A DNA stretch of 64,000 nt from Taudactylus pleione (lineage: Eukaryota; Chordata; Amphibia; Anura; Myobatrachidae): positions 5,152,001-5,216,000 of the forward strand of contig JAUIMM010000483.1 of assembly GCA_031769625.1 (NCBI GenBank), given 5' to 3'. The notes below the pieces were generated by a model. That model was given only the letters and a program-made list of their open reading frames with translations. It did no database searches and had not been told where the DNA came from. This document shows, piece by piece, positions 11,338 through 21,784 of the stretch. Numbering within the stretch: the first letter of the stretch is position 1; every line of letters starts with the position of its first letter. Made by a program: the position numbers and the translations under genes.

Positions 11338-12160
11338 AATAATAATAATTAAAAAAACAAAAACTATTCATCTGACAGGCTTCCTCCTGCATCTGAAAAC
11401 CAAGCTCCTCTTCTTCTGAACGTTCCTGACTGACACTGCTTCCTACCCCTGCAGCACGGCCCTTTGTAGAGAATGCCAGATCCCGTTTTCTGTGCGAGGT
11501 TTGAAAGGCTGTGCATTTGATGTGGAAGGGAAACGCTCTGGGAGCACCTGTATACAGCTAGATTACATGACGCACTTTTAATGATTATTATTCTCCGCAG
11601 TGTTTCAAGTTAGATCTTGGCGTGCGAGTCAATATTCAAATGGAGATTTATTCAATTTTGTAACCATTAGCAAAACTCTGATAATCTGAAAGCAAGATAA
11701 GAGGAGCGCAAAACAAAGGCTGGAAGCAGAAAAGAAGATATTCCCACCATCCCGCTCTGTCAGAAAATAGAGATCTGTGAGATCATTTCATATAAGTAAT
11801 TGTGATAAGCCATTATGCTGAAGTTACTGGGCTTTTTTTTTTAGTCTTTTTTTCTTTTTTCTTTTTTTAATCTAAGTTCTTTTAGGGATTTGACGACTGA
11901 TAAATCTCCTATTGCACTGCTAATGGCTATTGACGGGCATTACGGTGAGACCACCAACAGCCGCTCTGCTCGCGATCAATAAACATTACCTCATAAGCAT
12001 TGGGTTATTTAAGAACAAGGCATATTATTTTATAGTTTTAATTTACTGTATAACGGGTCATGAAGTTCCAGTACATATTTTATTAAGAATATCTGATTGG
12101 AAATATAATGTGAGTTTATGGCTTCTGGTAAAGGAAATGTTGAAAAGTGAAATTCAGACG
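11338..12160. other. Intronic sequence, nothing recognised
   Basis: No gene or element end is seen. T-rich around 11828-11868. Confidence 0.35.
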
Positions 12161-12231
12161 CAATAGGCAGCCATCTTGGTGAGGTGAAACAACAGCAATT
12201 TGTTTCACCGCACCAAGATGGCTCCCTATTG
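12161..12231. repeat. 71-bp hairpin
   Basis: CAATAGGCAGCCATCTTGG pairs with CCAAGATGGCTCCCTATTG, and GGTGAAAC with GTTTCACC, around a short AACAGCAATTT loop. Probably a very small MITE or its core; no outer target duplication is evident. Confidence 0.8.
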
Positions 12232-12338
12232 CAGATGTTGCAATGGCTCCTAAATGCAGGTGAGATGTTATATCTGAGGTATTCCTTGTATACAATTGCA
12301 TTTTGCCTACTCTAAGTTGGATAAACATTCCATTCTGG

Positions 12339-12534
12339 CATACCTCTCAACATTTGAGAGCTTGGACGTGGGGGGTGTGGTCCACACCTACAGGGTCGTC
12401 GCTGTGTCATGGTGGCCATGCACTTCATCTGTATTGTATGTGCTGTATGCATTCAAACCATCCATCTCCACTGCCTCCAGGTAACTCCCAACCCCTCATC
12501 GCTGGATGGCAAGACAGTACCCTGAGTTTGTGAT
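12339..12534. mobile_element. Possible fragment of the CATACTTGCC hAT-like family
   Basis: The left side CATACCTCTCAACATTTGAG is a variant of the CATACTTGCCGAC end seen at 15565 and 41303, followed by GGGGGTGTGGTCCACACC. No right end is visible. Confidence 0.35.
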
Positions 12535-12892
12535 ATCATGCCTCCATTAGGCCTGAGTGGTGAGTTAGAGAACCACTGTTGAATTTGGCCGCATGTATCC
12601 GGCTATATTGGATATACTGCGTCATTGTCCTCACACACAAAGAGCCCCTGCACAAGGTCGGAGAGGTTCTCTATGCGGGTACCATTGCTTTGTGTGTCTT
12701 GCCCTCTTCCTAAGAACCGGTGCTAGTGGAACGTGTTCCTGGACGTGGAATGCAGAACAGCTCCTGAGTTCCCTAAGCGCAACATCATGTAAACAATGCT
12801 TAAGGGTGCAGAGAGCTGCACTGTCTGCATACAGCACAACAGTGTCCGCTGCAGGAGCCCGCCAGTGCATTTACACCCAGGGAGATTAAAGC
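12535..12892. other. Intronic sequence, nothing recognised
   Basis: No gene supported. Overlapping open frames on both strands have no recognisable protein signature. Confidence 0.35.
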
Positions 12893-13290
12893 TGTGAGGA
12901 TGCACCGTGGCATAATGTGAACTGGGGGACACTGGCTCAGAGTGAACATGTGGACACGGTGTGGCACAATGTGAACTGGAGGACACTGTGTGGTATAACG
13001 TGTACTAGGAGACACTGTGTGACATAGTTAAAACTCGGGGGACATTGTGTGGCATGATTAAAACTCTGGGACATTGTGTGGTATATTTAAAACTGGGGGC
13101 ACTGTGTGGCATAATGGGAACTGGGCCGCCTTGTGTGGCATTAATGGAAATGGGGCATGGTGTGACAAAACGGGAACTGTGGGTTGCTGTGTGACATAAC
13201 AAAAACCGGGGCGCACTACTGTGCGGTGTAATGAGAACTGGGGACACTATAGTGTGCAGCATAATGGAAACTAAGGGGGGGGCACTAAAG
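12893..13290 (+). repeat. Degenerate ~28-33-bp minisatellite
   Basis: About a dozen diverged units on the pattern GACACTGTGTGGCATAATG followed by TGAACTGGGG. Unit length drifts and the copies differ strongly, so the array looks old. The His/Pro-rich open frames on the - strand arise from it. Confidence 0.8.
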
Positions 13291-13307
13291 TGTGTGGTTT
13301 ACTAAAT

Positions 13308-13430
13308 ACTATAGGTTGTAAACTCTACTGGGACAGGGATTGATTTGAATGATTAAATATTTTCTGCAAAGTGATTCATAATATGCAGGCACTTCATAAA
13401 TAGTAAGAAGTTGATTATGGGGTTAGTGGA
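13308..13430 (+). mobile_element. SINE 3' fragment, + strand
   Basis: GGTTGTAAACTCTACTGGGA then CAGGGATTGATTTGAATG, then TTCATAAATAGTAAGAAG, is the tail half of the SINE seen at 9916 and 58201 in the opposite orientation. The tRNA head and core are absent. Confidence 0.6.
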
Positions 13431-14885
13431 CATTTGCTGGCAGACCAGGCTCAGCCTGCCAGGGTCATACTAGGCATCCGTCCTCACGGGCATCACTTGC
13501 CGACTAGAGTCAACTGAGACGTCTATGCGCAAATCATTGTACGGTGAGATAGACGAAGACACTGCTCGGGAGAAGTAATGAAGATTGCATGGGAACTGAC
13601 AGATTACACTATGTGAAACAGACCTCAATGATAAATTGTTTTAATTGTCAGCTTGTAAAAAAAAAAAAAAGCAGTGACCCACAACTAATTGGTTAAATTT
13701 TAAATTAATTTGTTACTCTTCCGTCATTCATATCCGGCGCTGGCAATTTCCATTTCTCTGGTATGAAATTGAGTTGTTTCCTGACAGCGATTGTTTTTTC
13801 TGCACATTCTGACACTTACGGATGACAGCTTATTTACATGCAAGAGTCCCATAGGATGGCGCTTGTTTACTAATAGATGATATGCGATAATATTCTTTTT
13901 TAGGGGATCTCTTTGAATAAAGCTGAAACAGAAGAACATTATGCTGTTTTGTTTACTATCTCCGTAGATTTATTTGGCAGTGTCTTAACTGAGCGAGATT
14001 AATTCTCGCTACTCTAGATATCGCGGTATTCGGTGGCGGATATACAGTAAGCAACAACAATGGCACCAATGGAGGCAGACCCCATGGGACTGAGGCAGAG
14101 ATTAATGCTAGTCAATCAAATTTGCTCGCTCATTGTGTATATTCACCCATACGCAAATCGTATGCGCTAGGCCACCCTTATCTCTAAACTTTTTAGTACA
14201 TGCTCTCATCAACGGCGCACACTTACGCTAGCCCTACATTTGAAGCAAGGCTCATCGGAACTCCTGCGCACAGTTATGCGCAATTCTGCATTGCCCACGA
14301 TTCTACCGAAGCTCCCTCTCGGAGCTTTGCCAATGCACAAAGGCCATGTTAAGTGAGCTCATCCAATATAGAGAAGTTCAAAACAATCAGGTGAAGTTTG
14401 GGATTTGGTCAAATCCGTCATTTCCGAGGGCCTCCAGCATGTTCAAGGTGGGATCAGGATTTTTGGGCCGGTTCAATTTGGTCTTCACTGAAAATTGCCT
14501 GTTTGAAAATAAGTGGCCACACTTGAGGGTGTTTTTAAACTTTTTATTTGCATCAAAGATATTCGCTGAAAGTCCACAAGGAAAACCCATGAAAAATTCT
14601 AAACTTAAGTTAATTGAGGCTCAAACATGGTCGGACCTGTTCGGCTTGCTAACATTTATATCGTCTTTGTATAACTTTACTATTGCAAATTCTCGAACTT
14701 TAGAATCTGTTCAAGAACCTTTTTGAAACAAGTTCTCTAGACCACTCACCAGAAAGTAGTGGAAAGGCTCCCGGAACTGGCATAGCAACATCCGTAGGTA
14801 CTAATGAATGGATAAGTCCTGGGCTTTATTTGTTTTATAGGCAAATTGGGCACATGCTCTTAGTGCAGGTTCTTTGTAGCTAATC
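13431..14885. other. Intronic sequence, nothing recognised
   Basis: Includes an A-run at about 13658-13671. The open frame at 14346-14726 has no recognisable domain, no splice context and no codon pattern I can defend, so it is not called a gene. Confidence 0.35.
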
Positions 14886-15156
14886 CAGTGGTTCCCAAAC
14901 TGGGTGCTGTGGCACCCTGGGGTGCCTCAGGTCACTTGCAGGGGTGCCTTAGGTTGATGGTCTGGGACCAAATCAAATGATTTATAGTCAATGTGATAGG
15001 TAAAACCAGTGCTGACCTAAGGATGACAGATCAGCACTTTACTTCATTTCATACTTTTTTCAGAATTTCTCAGTAAGAAATTTTTGTCCGAGGGGTGCAT
15101 GAAGAAAATGCTGAAACTCTAGGACCCCGTGATTCCAGAAAGTTTGGGAACCACTG
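14886..15156. mobile_element. hAT-like MITE, CAGTGGTTCCCAAACT type
   Basis: Inverted ends CAGTGGTTCCCAAACT and AGTTTGGGAACCACTG are exact complements. Flanks AGCTAATC (14878-14885) and AGCTATTT (15157-15164) agree at 6 of 8 bases, an aged 8-bp duplication. CAGTGGTTCCCAAACT ends are a well-known hAT signature in vertebrates. Length 271 bp, non-coding. Confidence 0.9.
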
Positions 15157-15485
15157 AGCTATTTTATTTTGGTTTATTAGTCTTTTTTTATTTTAACCCA
15201 CCGATTTCCCTGTAAAAATACTCTTTATTATTGCAAAAGTACTCTGTCGCTTTAACAGGTTAGTTATATTTCCTTTTAAGATTCTCAAGTAAAGCAACAC
15301 TGGAGCTTAGTAGCGAGCGGAACATGAAAGAGAAGCATGTTGCACTGGGATAATTCTTGATCTCCCAGTAAAAATACGCCACCCCTAGTGAGACCCCAGC
15401 AAGTGCAGACGCTTCACACTGAAAGCACTTTATGCTAATCCTGGACTGGGAAGCCACTCCCCTTCTATTCTGCCAGACTTATATT
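15157..15485. other. Intronic sequence, nothing recognised
   Basis: No feature supported between the hAT MITE and Q1. Confidence 0.35.
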
Positions 15486-16226
15486 CAGGGGCGTATCTAT
15501 AATGGGTGCAGGGTGTGCGGGGAACAAAGGCCCCGCACCGCACACCCTGCACCCATAATATTACCATACTTGCCGACAATCAGCTCCAGCCTTCCGGGAG
15601 GGAGCTGATTGTCCGCTAATAGCGGGGGGCGGGGCCGGCCATTGGGGGCGGAGCGGCCATTTTGGGTCACACTGGGGGCGGAGCCGAACGATCGCGTCAT
15701 CGTGACTCCGCCCCCTCTTCACAATGCCGTGATTTTCGGCATTGTGAAGCAGGGGGCGGGGCCACGATGACGCGATTCTGCACGATACGCGTCACCGGGC
15801 CCCCGGCTGCAGGGATTTCTGATTTTTTTCAAGAGGGAGGTGGGGAGGGTGTGAGACTTCCGGGAGGCTTGCTAGCCTTTCCGGGGGGCCAGGAGCGGCA
15901 CCCGAAAACCGGAAGGCTCCCGGCCAAATCGGGAGGGTAGGCAAGCCTGAATATTACTTACCTCTCCGTCGGCGCATGGGTCCGGCGCTGTAAAATGACT
16001 GTAAAATGGTCGGGGTATCCATTTTCCCGTTGTTTGCGCATGCGCAGTACAGGGAAAATAGCCGCCGCGGCCAATTTCCTGGTGTCCTGTGCATACACTA
16101 TAGACTCTGGGCACACTCTAGTGCCCAGAGTCTATAACTCCGGCGCTGGCTGCACACAGCTCAGTGGAGAGGAGGAGGCCCGTGTCGGAGACTGCACACG
16201 GGCCCCCTCCTCTCTAGAAACTCCCG
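15486..16226 (+). mobile_element. hAT-like element with nested insertion (Q1)
   Basis: The left end CAGGGGCGTATCTATAATGG and internal words (AGACTCTGGGCACACTCTAG, GGCCCGTGTCGGAGACTGCA) match the uninterrupted copy Q2 at 56569-56921. The right end is degraded (AAACTCCCG instead of AAACGCCCCTG). Flanks CTTATATT (15478-15485) and ATTATATT (16227-16234) match at 7 of 8. A second element (15565-15949) is inserted inside; without it Q1 is about 348 bp, close to 353 bp for Q2. Confidence 0.85.
15565..15949. mobile_element. hAT-like element, CATACTTGCC type (P1), nested in Q1
   Basis: Inverted ends CATACTTGCC and GGCAAGCCTG, flanked by a perfect 8-bp duplication AATATTAC (15557-15564, 15950-15957). 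The paralogous empty site with a single AATATTAC is at 56658-56665 in Q2. The interior carries palindromes such as CACAATGCCG/CGGCATTGTG and GGGCGGGGCCACGATGACGC. P2 at 41303-41643 has the same ends and its own perfect duplication. Confidence 0.92.
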
Positions 16227-16231
16227 ATTAT

Positions 16232-17537
16232 ATTGGGTACACACTAGACGATTTTTTTGTACCCAGCGACGGCAGATGCGACTGGACGATATATCGGGCA
16301 GTCCGTACACAGGGCCTGATTCAGGTTGGATCGCAAGGCTGCGTTCGCATGCAGCCACCCGATGTGTGCATTCTGCGCATGCGTATAAGACGCAGTGAGC
16401 GCACATGAATCGGACACAGCGTTCGGGAAGCGATCGTCAGTCTTGACACAGTGATTGACAGGAAGTGACCGTTTGAGGGGGGTGACGGAGGATGGTCAGA
16501 AACGCAGGTGTGCCTGGGCGTTTGAACGCCATTACAGGGGCGTACATAATTAAGTCCCTGCTGAAGCATACGCTGGAAGCAGTCTAGATGGCGACAGGAA
16601 GTTTAGCAGTTTCTACGGTAGGGTCAGGTCAAACACAACTGTGCGAATGGTTCCGATGTTACTCGATGTTACCGATGTTTTCGCTGACTTGCGGATGCAT
16701 GCCATGGGAAGTGGGCGGCTTTATACAGTGGTGGGCATCTGGGTAAAGTGCTGCGGTTGCATTCATTAGCATATTTTTGCGGCGAGCAGGGTTCGTGCGA
16801 ACGCAGTCTTGCGAACCAACCTGAATCAGGCCCACACTGCCTGCATGATCTGGTGTACGACCGCCCAATATATTGCTCCCCCGCCACCAGAACTTCAGAT
16901 TGGCCTGCAGATGCGATGTGCGGGAGTGCGCAGTAGGGCGTACACACGGGATCAGGGTCGTCGGAACGATTTTATGTTGGATGAGCAACATAAAATTGTT
17001 CCTCTCCTCACGACCCCCCCCCCTCCCATCAACCCCAACTTACCTGTTCACTGGAGCTTAGTTGGCATGAAACCCCGCCTTGTCCATGGAACCGCAATTC
17101 CGGCATCGCGCAAAGCCACGTCCGGCCCGGGTCAGGACTGGAGAACAACGGGTGCGCACGGTCAGGGGCTGTACTCCTCTGCACTGCACGGAGGAGGTGT
17201 AATATGCAGCCCTTTAACTTAAAGACCGCAAATTACACCTCCTCCTCCTCCTTGTGCACCTCCTAAAAGACAAAACCTTTCTCTCCTTGCTTTAATGGCC
17301 TCCTTTTGCTTCTTACAGTGCAGGGGCTGTGCAGCCTATTGCTGTAAAGAACAGCCCCTGACCATCCGCGGTCAGCCCGGCGTCTTGCAATTGGTGGGGG
17401 GGAGGTAGGCGCGAGCTGCCCTCTTGCACCACCACCCCCATTTCCGACGCCCATGTACTGGATGATGTGGACAATTTGTTGTTACGATTCGTCCAAAAGC
17501 GACAAACCGTCCAAAATATCATCATGTGTACCCAGCT
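16232..17537 (+). mobile_element. MITE with TGGGTACACA ends (W1), composite
   Basis: The left end TTGGGTACACACTAGACGAT and right end CATCATGTGTACCCAG are inverted copies. The same terminal word (AAGCTGGGTAYACA) closes 31297-31555. W1 is interrupted by a 522-bp Harbinger-like element (16312-16833). A second internal GGGCGTACACACGGG at 16937 suggests it may be two abutting related elements rather than one. Confidence 0.6.
16312..16833 (+). mobile_element. Harbinger-like GGGCCTGATTCAG element (D1), nested
   Basis: The ends GGGCCTGATTCAGGTTGGAT and AACCTGAATCAGGCCC pair, flanked by ACA on both sides (16309-16311, 16834-16836). It is 522 bp and non-coding, with GCATGCGC-type palindromes near both ends. 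It sits inside W1 and is therefore younger. Confidence 0.88.
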
Positions 17538-17690
17538 TTAATTTGACACTAGCGGCTACAGCCAATGCGGCAGCCTTTTTGTGTGTGCGTACACAAGTGT
17601 TTTACTTTCTTTACACATCGCAGCACTTAGCTGGAAGGAACACTCAAGGTGCGGAAGGAGCCGCTACTGTATAAGACACTGGACCTCACT

Positions 17691-18523
17691 CAGAGTCGGT
17701 CGTAAGCGGCCGCTCGGTCGTACGCCTAACGATCGAGAATCAGAAAAAAAAACAATTGCACGGCCGGGCGATCGCAACCAAAGTGACGCCCATACGTGAA
17801 CAATGCACCTCCTCTAGCTAATGAGTGATAGCAGCTAGCGATCGAGTCGATCGTTGTCAGTCGCTGTCAGTCGCTGTATGTTAATTTTCTTCCGATGGTT
17901 GCGGCCGCTTGTGTTGTGTGCAAATTACACCAAAAATTAACTAAAAAACTGCATAGAATAAGCCATCCCCATGTAATATATTTATTCTTATTATTCACTA
18001 ATGCTAACGCAGCTGAATCAATTACAGGCCAATTAGCAGTGTTATTAGCTACAACAATCGATTATTAGCTGCTTGCATTGTGTGGATCAAAATAGAAACA
18101 TCACTCCTAACATCAGTGACATTCGATAGTATCGATTGTACTCTGGGGCCTGAGAGAGCACGTACCCAACCTCAAGCTGTACGATCAGCCAGGCCTCTAA
18201 CCTGCTCGCAGAGTGACGTTTTACTACTTCCGGCCTTCTATGTCGGTCGTAGCAGGTAATTTATGTACACCCCTAAAACGCCCTGAAAACGGTGAGGAAC
18301 GCCTGCGTTTTTAGACCACCACCCCTGTCAACACCCACAAACGGCCTTTCATGTCAATCAACTCTCGGAAGCCACTTCCTGCTCGTAAGCCGTACGATCG
18401 ACAGCATTTGGATCGCAAGGTCTCGTACGCACATGCGCACAACTAACCATACACATGCGTGATTTGGAAACAGCGGATGCGTACGTCCGAGCGGCCGCTT
18501 ATGACCGACTCTGAATGAGGTCC
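17691..18523 (+). mobile_element. Harbinger-like element with long ends (D2)
   Basis: The terminal repeats GGACCTCACTCAGAGTCGG... and ...CCGACTCTGAATGAGGTCC extend about 37 bp, including GTAAGCGGCCGCTCGG. The 3-bp flanks are ACT and ACA. At 833 bp it is the longest intact member of this type here, but no transposase domain or long frame is present. Confidence 0.8.
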
Positions 18524-18559
18524 ACAGTCTGGGATTATGTACACTTGCGGGCAGACTGA

Positions 18560-19036
18560 GGGCCTGATACAGAGATGGACAGAATGCCGATGTTTACGCA
18601 GTTGCGTGATTATCAGTGATCTGCGCATGCGCCTGAGTCACACTGAGCATGTGTCAAGTTTCATTACCGATGTCGCTCACAGTGCATATTTATTCGCACA
18701 TTGATTGACAAGCAGGGACGGTTTGAGGGGCACAGAGAGGTGGAGAATCCAATGCAGGCGTGATAGGACTGTTTTCAAGGAGTGTGTCTGGACTGTGATA
18801 CCGTATGCTGTCAAAATGGTGTCTCAGTTCCCGTGCCCATTCTGCGTGACCATAGGGCCAGTCAGAAGTCTGATAATCGACTGATCTGTGGCCGATGCTG
18901 CGTCTTTGCACGCACCTACTTGGATTTGTAAAGCCTCTGCGGGGGCATCTCAGTAGAAATACTGGCGACTGCAATGTTTGCATATTTTTGCGCAGCCGCT
19001 GCGTACAACATTCGCAGCTGCGGCGGCATTATTGTT
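18560..19036 (+). mobile_element. Harbinger-like element, right end lost
   Basis: It begins with GGGCCTGATACAGAGATGG and shares internal style with C and D copies (CTGCGCATGCGC, CATTGATTGACAAG). The matching right end is absent; the sequence runs straight into the 28-bp minisatellite at 19040, suggesting the array replaced or deleted that end. Confidence 0.6.
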
Positions 19037-19039
19037 TGG

Positions 19040-20697
19040 GTACTGGATCCTGGTGGTCAGAATCCCAACAGCAGCATACCGACAGTCAGAATCCCGGCAG
19101 CAGCATCTGACCGTCAGAATCCCGGCAGCAGCATCCGACAGTCAGAATCCCGGCAGCAGCATACAGACAGTCAGAATCCTGGCAGCAGCATCCGACAGTC
19201 AGATCCTGGCAGCAGCATACCGACAGTCAGATCCTGGCAGCAGCATACCGACAGTTAGAATCCCGGCAGCAGCATACCGACAGTCAGATCCTGGTAGCAG
19301 CATCCGACAGTCAGAATCCCGGCAGCAGCATACAGACAGTTAGAATCCCGGCAGCAGCATACAGACAGTCAGAATCCTGGCAGCAGCATCCGACAGTCAG
19401 ATCCTGGCAGCAGCATACCGACAGTTAGAATCCTGGCAGCAGCATACCGACAGTTAGAATCCTGGCAGCAGCATCCGACAGTCAGAATCCCGGCAGCAGC
19501 ATACCGACAGTCAGATCCTGGTAGCAGCATCCGACAGTCAGAATCCCGGCAGCAGCATACAGACAGTCAGATCCTGGTAGCAGCATACCGACAGTCAGAT
19601 CCTGGTAGCAGCATCCGACAGTCAGAATCCCGGCAGCAGCATGCAGACAGTCAGAATCCCGGCAGCAGCATACAGAGTCAGAATCCTGGCAGCAGCATCC
19701 GACAGTCAGATCCTGGCAGCAGCATACCGACAGTTAGAATCCTGGCAGCAGCATACCGACAGTCAGATCCTGGTAGCAGCATACCGACAGTCAGATCCCG
19801 GCAGCAGCATACCGACAGTCAGATCCTGGTAGCAGCATCCGACAGTCAGAATCCCGGCAGCAGCATACAGACAGTCAGAATCCCGGCAGCAGCATACAGA
19901 CAGTCAGAATCCTGGCAGCAGCATCCGACAGTCAGATCCTGGCAGCAGCATACCGACAGTTAGAATCCTGGCAGCAGCATACCGACAGTTAGAATCCTGG
20001 CAGCAGCATACCGACAGTTAGAATCCCGGCAGCAGCATCCGACAGTCAGAATCCCGGCAGCAGCATACAGACAGTTGGAATCCTGGCAGCAGCATACCGA
20101 CAGTCAGATCCTGGCAGCAGCATACCGACAGTCAGATCCTTGCAGCAGCATACCGACAGTCAGATCCTGGCAGCAGCATACCGACAGTTAGAATCCCGGC
20201 AGCAGCATACCGACAGTCAGAATCCCGGCAGCAGCATCCGACAGTCAGAATCCCGGCAGCAGCATCCGACAGTCAGAATCCCGGCAGCAGCATCCGACAG
20301 TCAGATCCTGGCAGCAGCATACCGACAGTCAGATCCTGGCAGCAGCATACCGACAGTCAGATCCCGGCAGCAGCATACCGACAGTCAGATCCTGGCAGCA
20401 GCATACCGACAGTCAGATCCTGGCAGCAGCATACCGACAGTCAGATCCTGGCAGCAGCATACCGACAGTCAGATCCTGGCAGCAGCATACCGACAGTCAG
20501 ATCCTGGCAGCAGCATACCGACAGTCAGATCCTGGCAGCAGCATACCGACAGTCAGATCCTGGTAGCAGCATACCGACAGTCAGATCCTGGCAGCAGCAT
20601 ACCGACAGTCAGATCCTGGCAGCAGCATACCGACAGTCAGATCCTGGCAGCAGCATACCGACAGTCAGATCCTGGCAGCAGCATACAGACAGTCAGA
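19040..20697 (+). repeat. 28-29-bp minisatellite, about 58 units
   Basis: Units follow CAGCAGCATACCGACAGTCA + GATCCTGG, with variants lacking the A (CATCCGACAG), with CATACAGACAG, and with GAATCCCGG or GAATCCTGG endings. The right half (20290-20690) is homogeneous, the left half is a shuffled mix of variants. Because 28 is not a multiple of 3, all frames stay open in an 84-bp cycle, giving a spurious 215-residue frame. The unit resembles the ends of the CCGGGAT-type elements near 3300-3440. Confidence 0.95.
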
Positions 20698-20854
20698 ATA
20701 TATTCCACAATAAAAGGCGTCACTCAGAGACTTGAAATCCACATACCCTCACCAGAGAAATTTATTAGTGAAGGTCACTTGCACTAATAAATCCCCCTGG
20801 TGAGGGTATGTGGATTTCAAGTCTCTGAGTGACGCCTTTTATTGTGGAATATAT
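20698..20854. mobile_element. 157-bp near-perfect palindromic MITE
   Basis: Left arm ATATATTCCACAATAAAAGG... pairs with right arm ...CCTTTTATTGTGGAATATAT over about 75 bp with only a few mismatches around CACCAGAGAAATT against CCCCCTGGTG, and a short centre near 20776. It abuts the last unit of the minisatellite. Confidence 0.88.
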
Positions 20855-20944
20855 GGAGCAGCGGTATTTACCCCATAAGGAGGGCACCAGAGCCAGTTGG
20901 GCTGTATGCCCTATGATAACAGAGTGCCGGAGGAGTGCATGACT

Positions 20945-21025
20945 GGTATGTGTATATATGTGTGTGTGTATGTGTGTGTGTATGTATGTGTGTGTATATA
21001 TATATATATATATTTTTTTTTTTTT
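20945..21025 (+). repeat. Mixed (GT)n, (TA)n and poly-T microsatellite
   Basis: A TGTG/TATG run grades into TATATATA and then a T-run. It lies just upstream of the surviving part of K3. Confidence 0.85.
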
Positions 21026-21029
21026 TACT

Positions 21030-21414
21030 TTACTGTTTTCTCCTCTTCGGACGGGAGGTCGGGGTCCGTGGCTGCAGTGGCCAGGTAGGTGGGGGACAGG
21101 GAGGTGAGGGGAGGAGAGGTTTTGGGGGGGGACACACAGAATTACCACAACTGTAGGTAGTGCTGCGCATGCACCGATTTTGTGAATGTAACGTTGCATG
21201 CGCAGTACAGATTCCAGCTGCGGTAAGTTAGTGTAGAGAGGGAAAAGTATCTATTTCCCGAAAAGCTGTCATCGCAAAAATGACAGCTTTTCGGAATAGA
21301 TACTTATGGGGAGGAGGAATGATGAATTCCTCCGGTAATTAGGTAGAACTCCATGCCAGTTCTAAACCTAATTACCTCCACTGATTTTTTTTTAGTTATG
21401 ATGAATAGGCCCCT
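21030..21414 (+). mobile_element. Harbinger-like element, 5' truncated (K3)
   Basis: The right end ATGATGAATAGGCCCCT matches the inverted terminal word of K1 and K2. The interior from about 21130 corresponds to K2 (AGAATTACCACAACTGTAGG; GAAAAGCTGTCATCGCAAAA). It keeps the palindrome AAAGCTGTCATCGC/GACAGCTTTT that K2 has lost. The left end is missing beyond the microsatellite. Confidence 0.7.
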
Positions 21415-21784
21415 ATAACTTTTCACAACCATACTCAGGCTTTACATCCCCCAGACTTACCCTCTTTCCCAATATTGTCCCAACCCAGAGATGCTTGTTT
21501 TGTTCTACAATTTAGTAGCAAGTTGTGGAGCATTTATCTGAGCAGAATGTATTTACACATCCTACACATGTATCATTCTCACCCTAAATTCACAGTTGAT
21601 GTTTCTCATCCTGTATTTTTTGGAATTGTCATTAAATCAAAATGAGAACTTGTGAATACTCTGTTTTATTAAACTTCTTGCTGTTTTATATGTGAAAAAA
21701 GGGAACATTTTATGACTTGTCCATCCAGCCTCTCCTATATAAAGTATTCTGTAGAAGCCTCAGTTTATGCTTTATCCTATCCAT

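Noticed and set aside
14346..14726. 126-residue frame, possible small gene
   Set aside because: There is no recognisable domain, no paralogue in the window, and no splice or promoter context.
19040..20697. Regular direct repeats resembling a CRISPR array
   Set aside because: Units are contiguous 28-29-bp tandem copies without unique spacers, in a vertebrate intron with no cas genes. It is a minisatellite.
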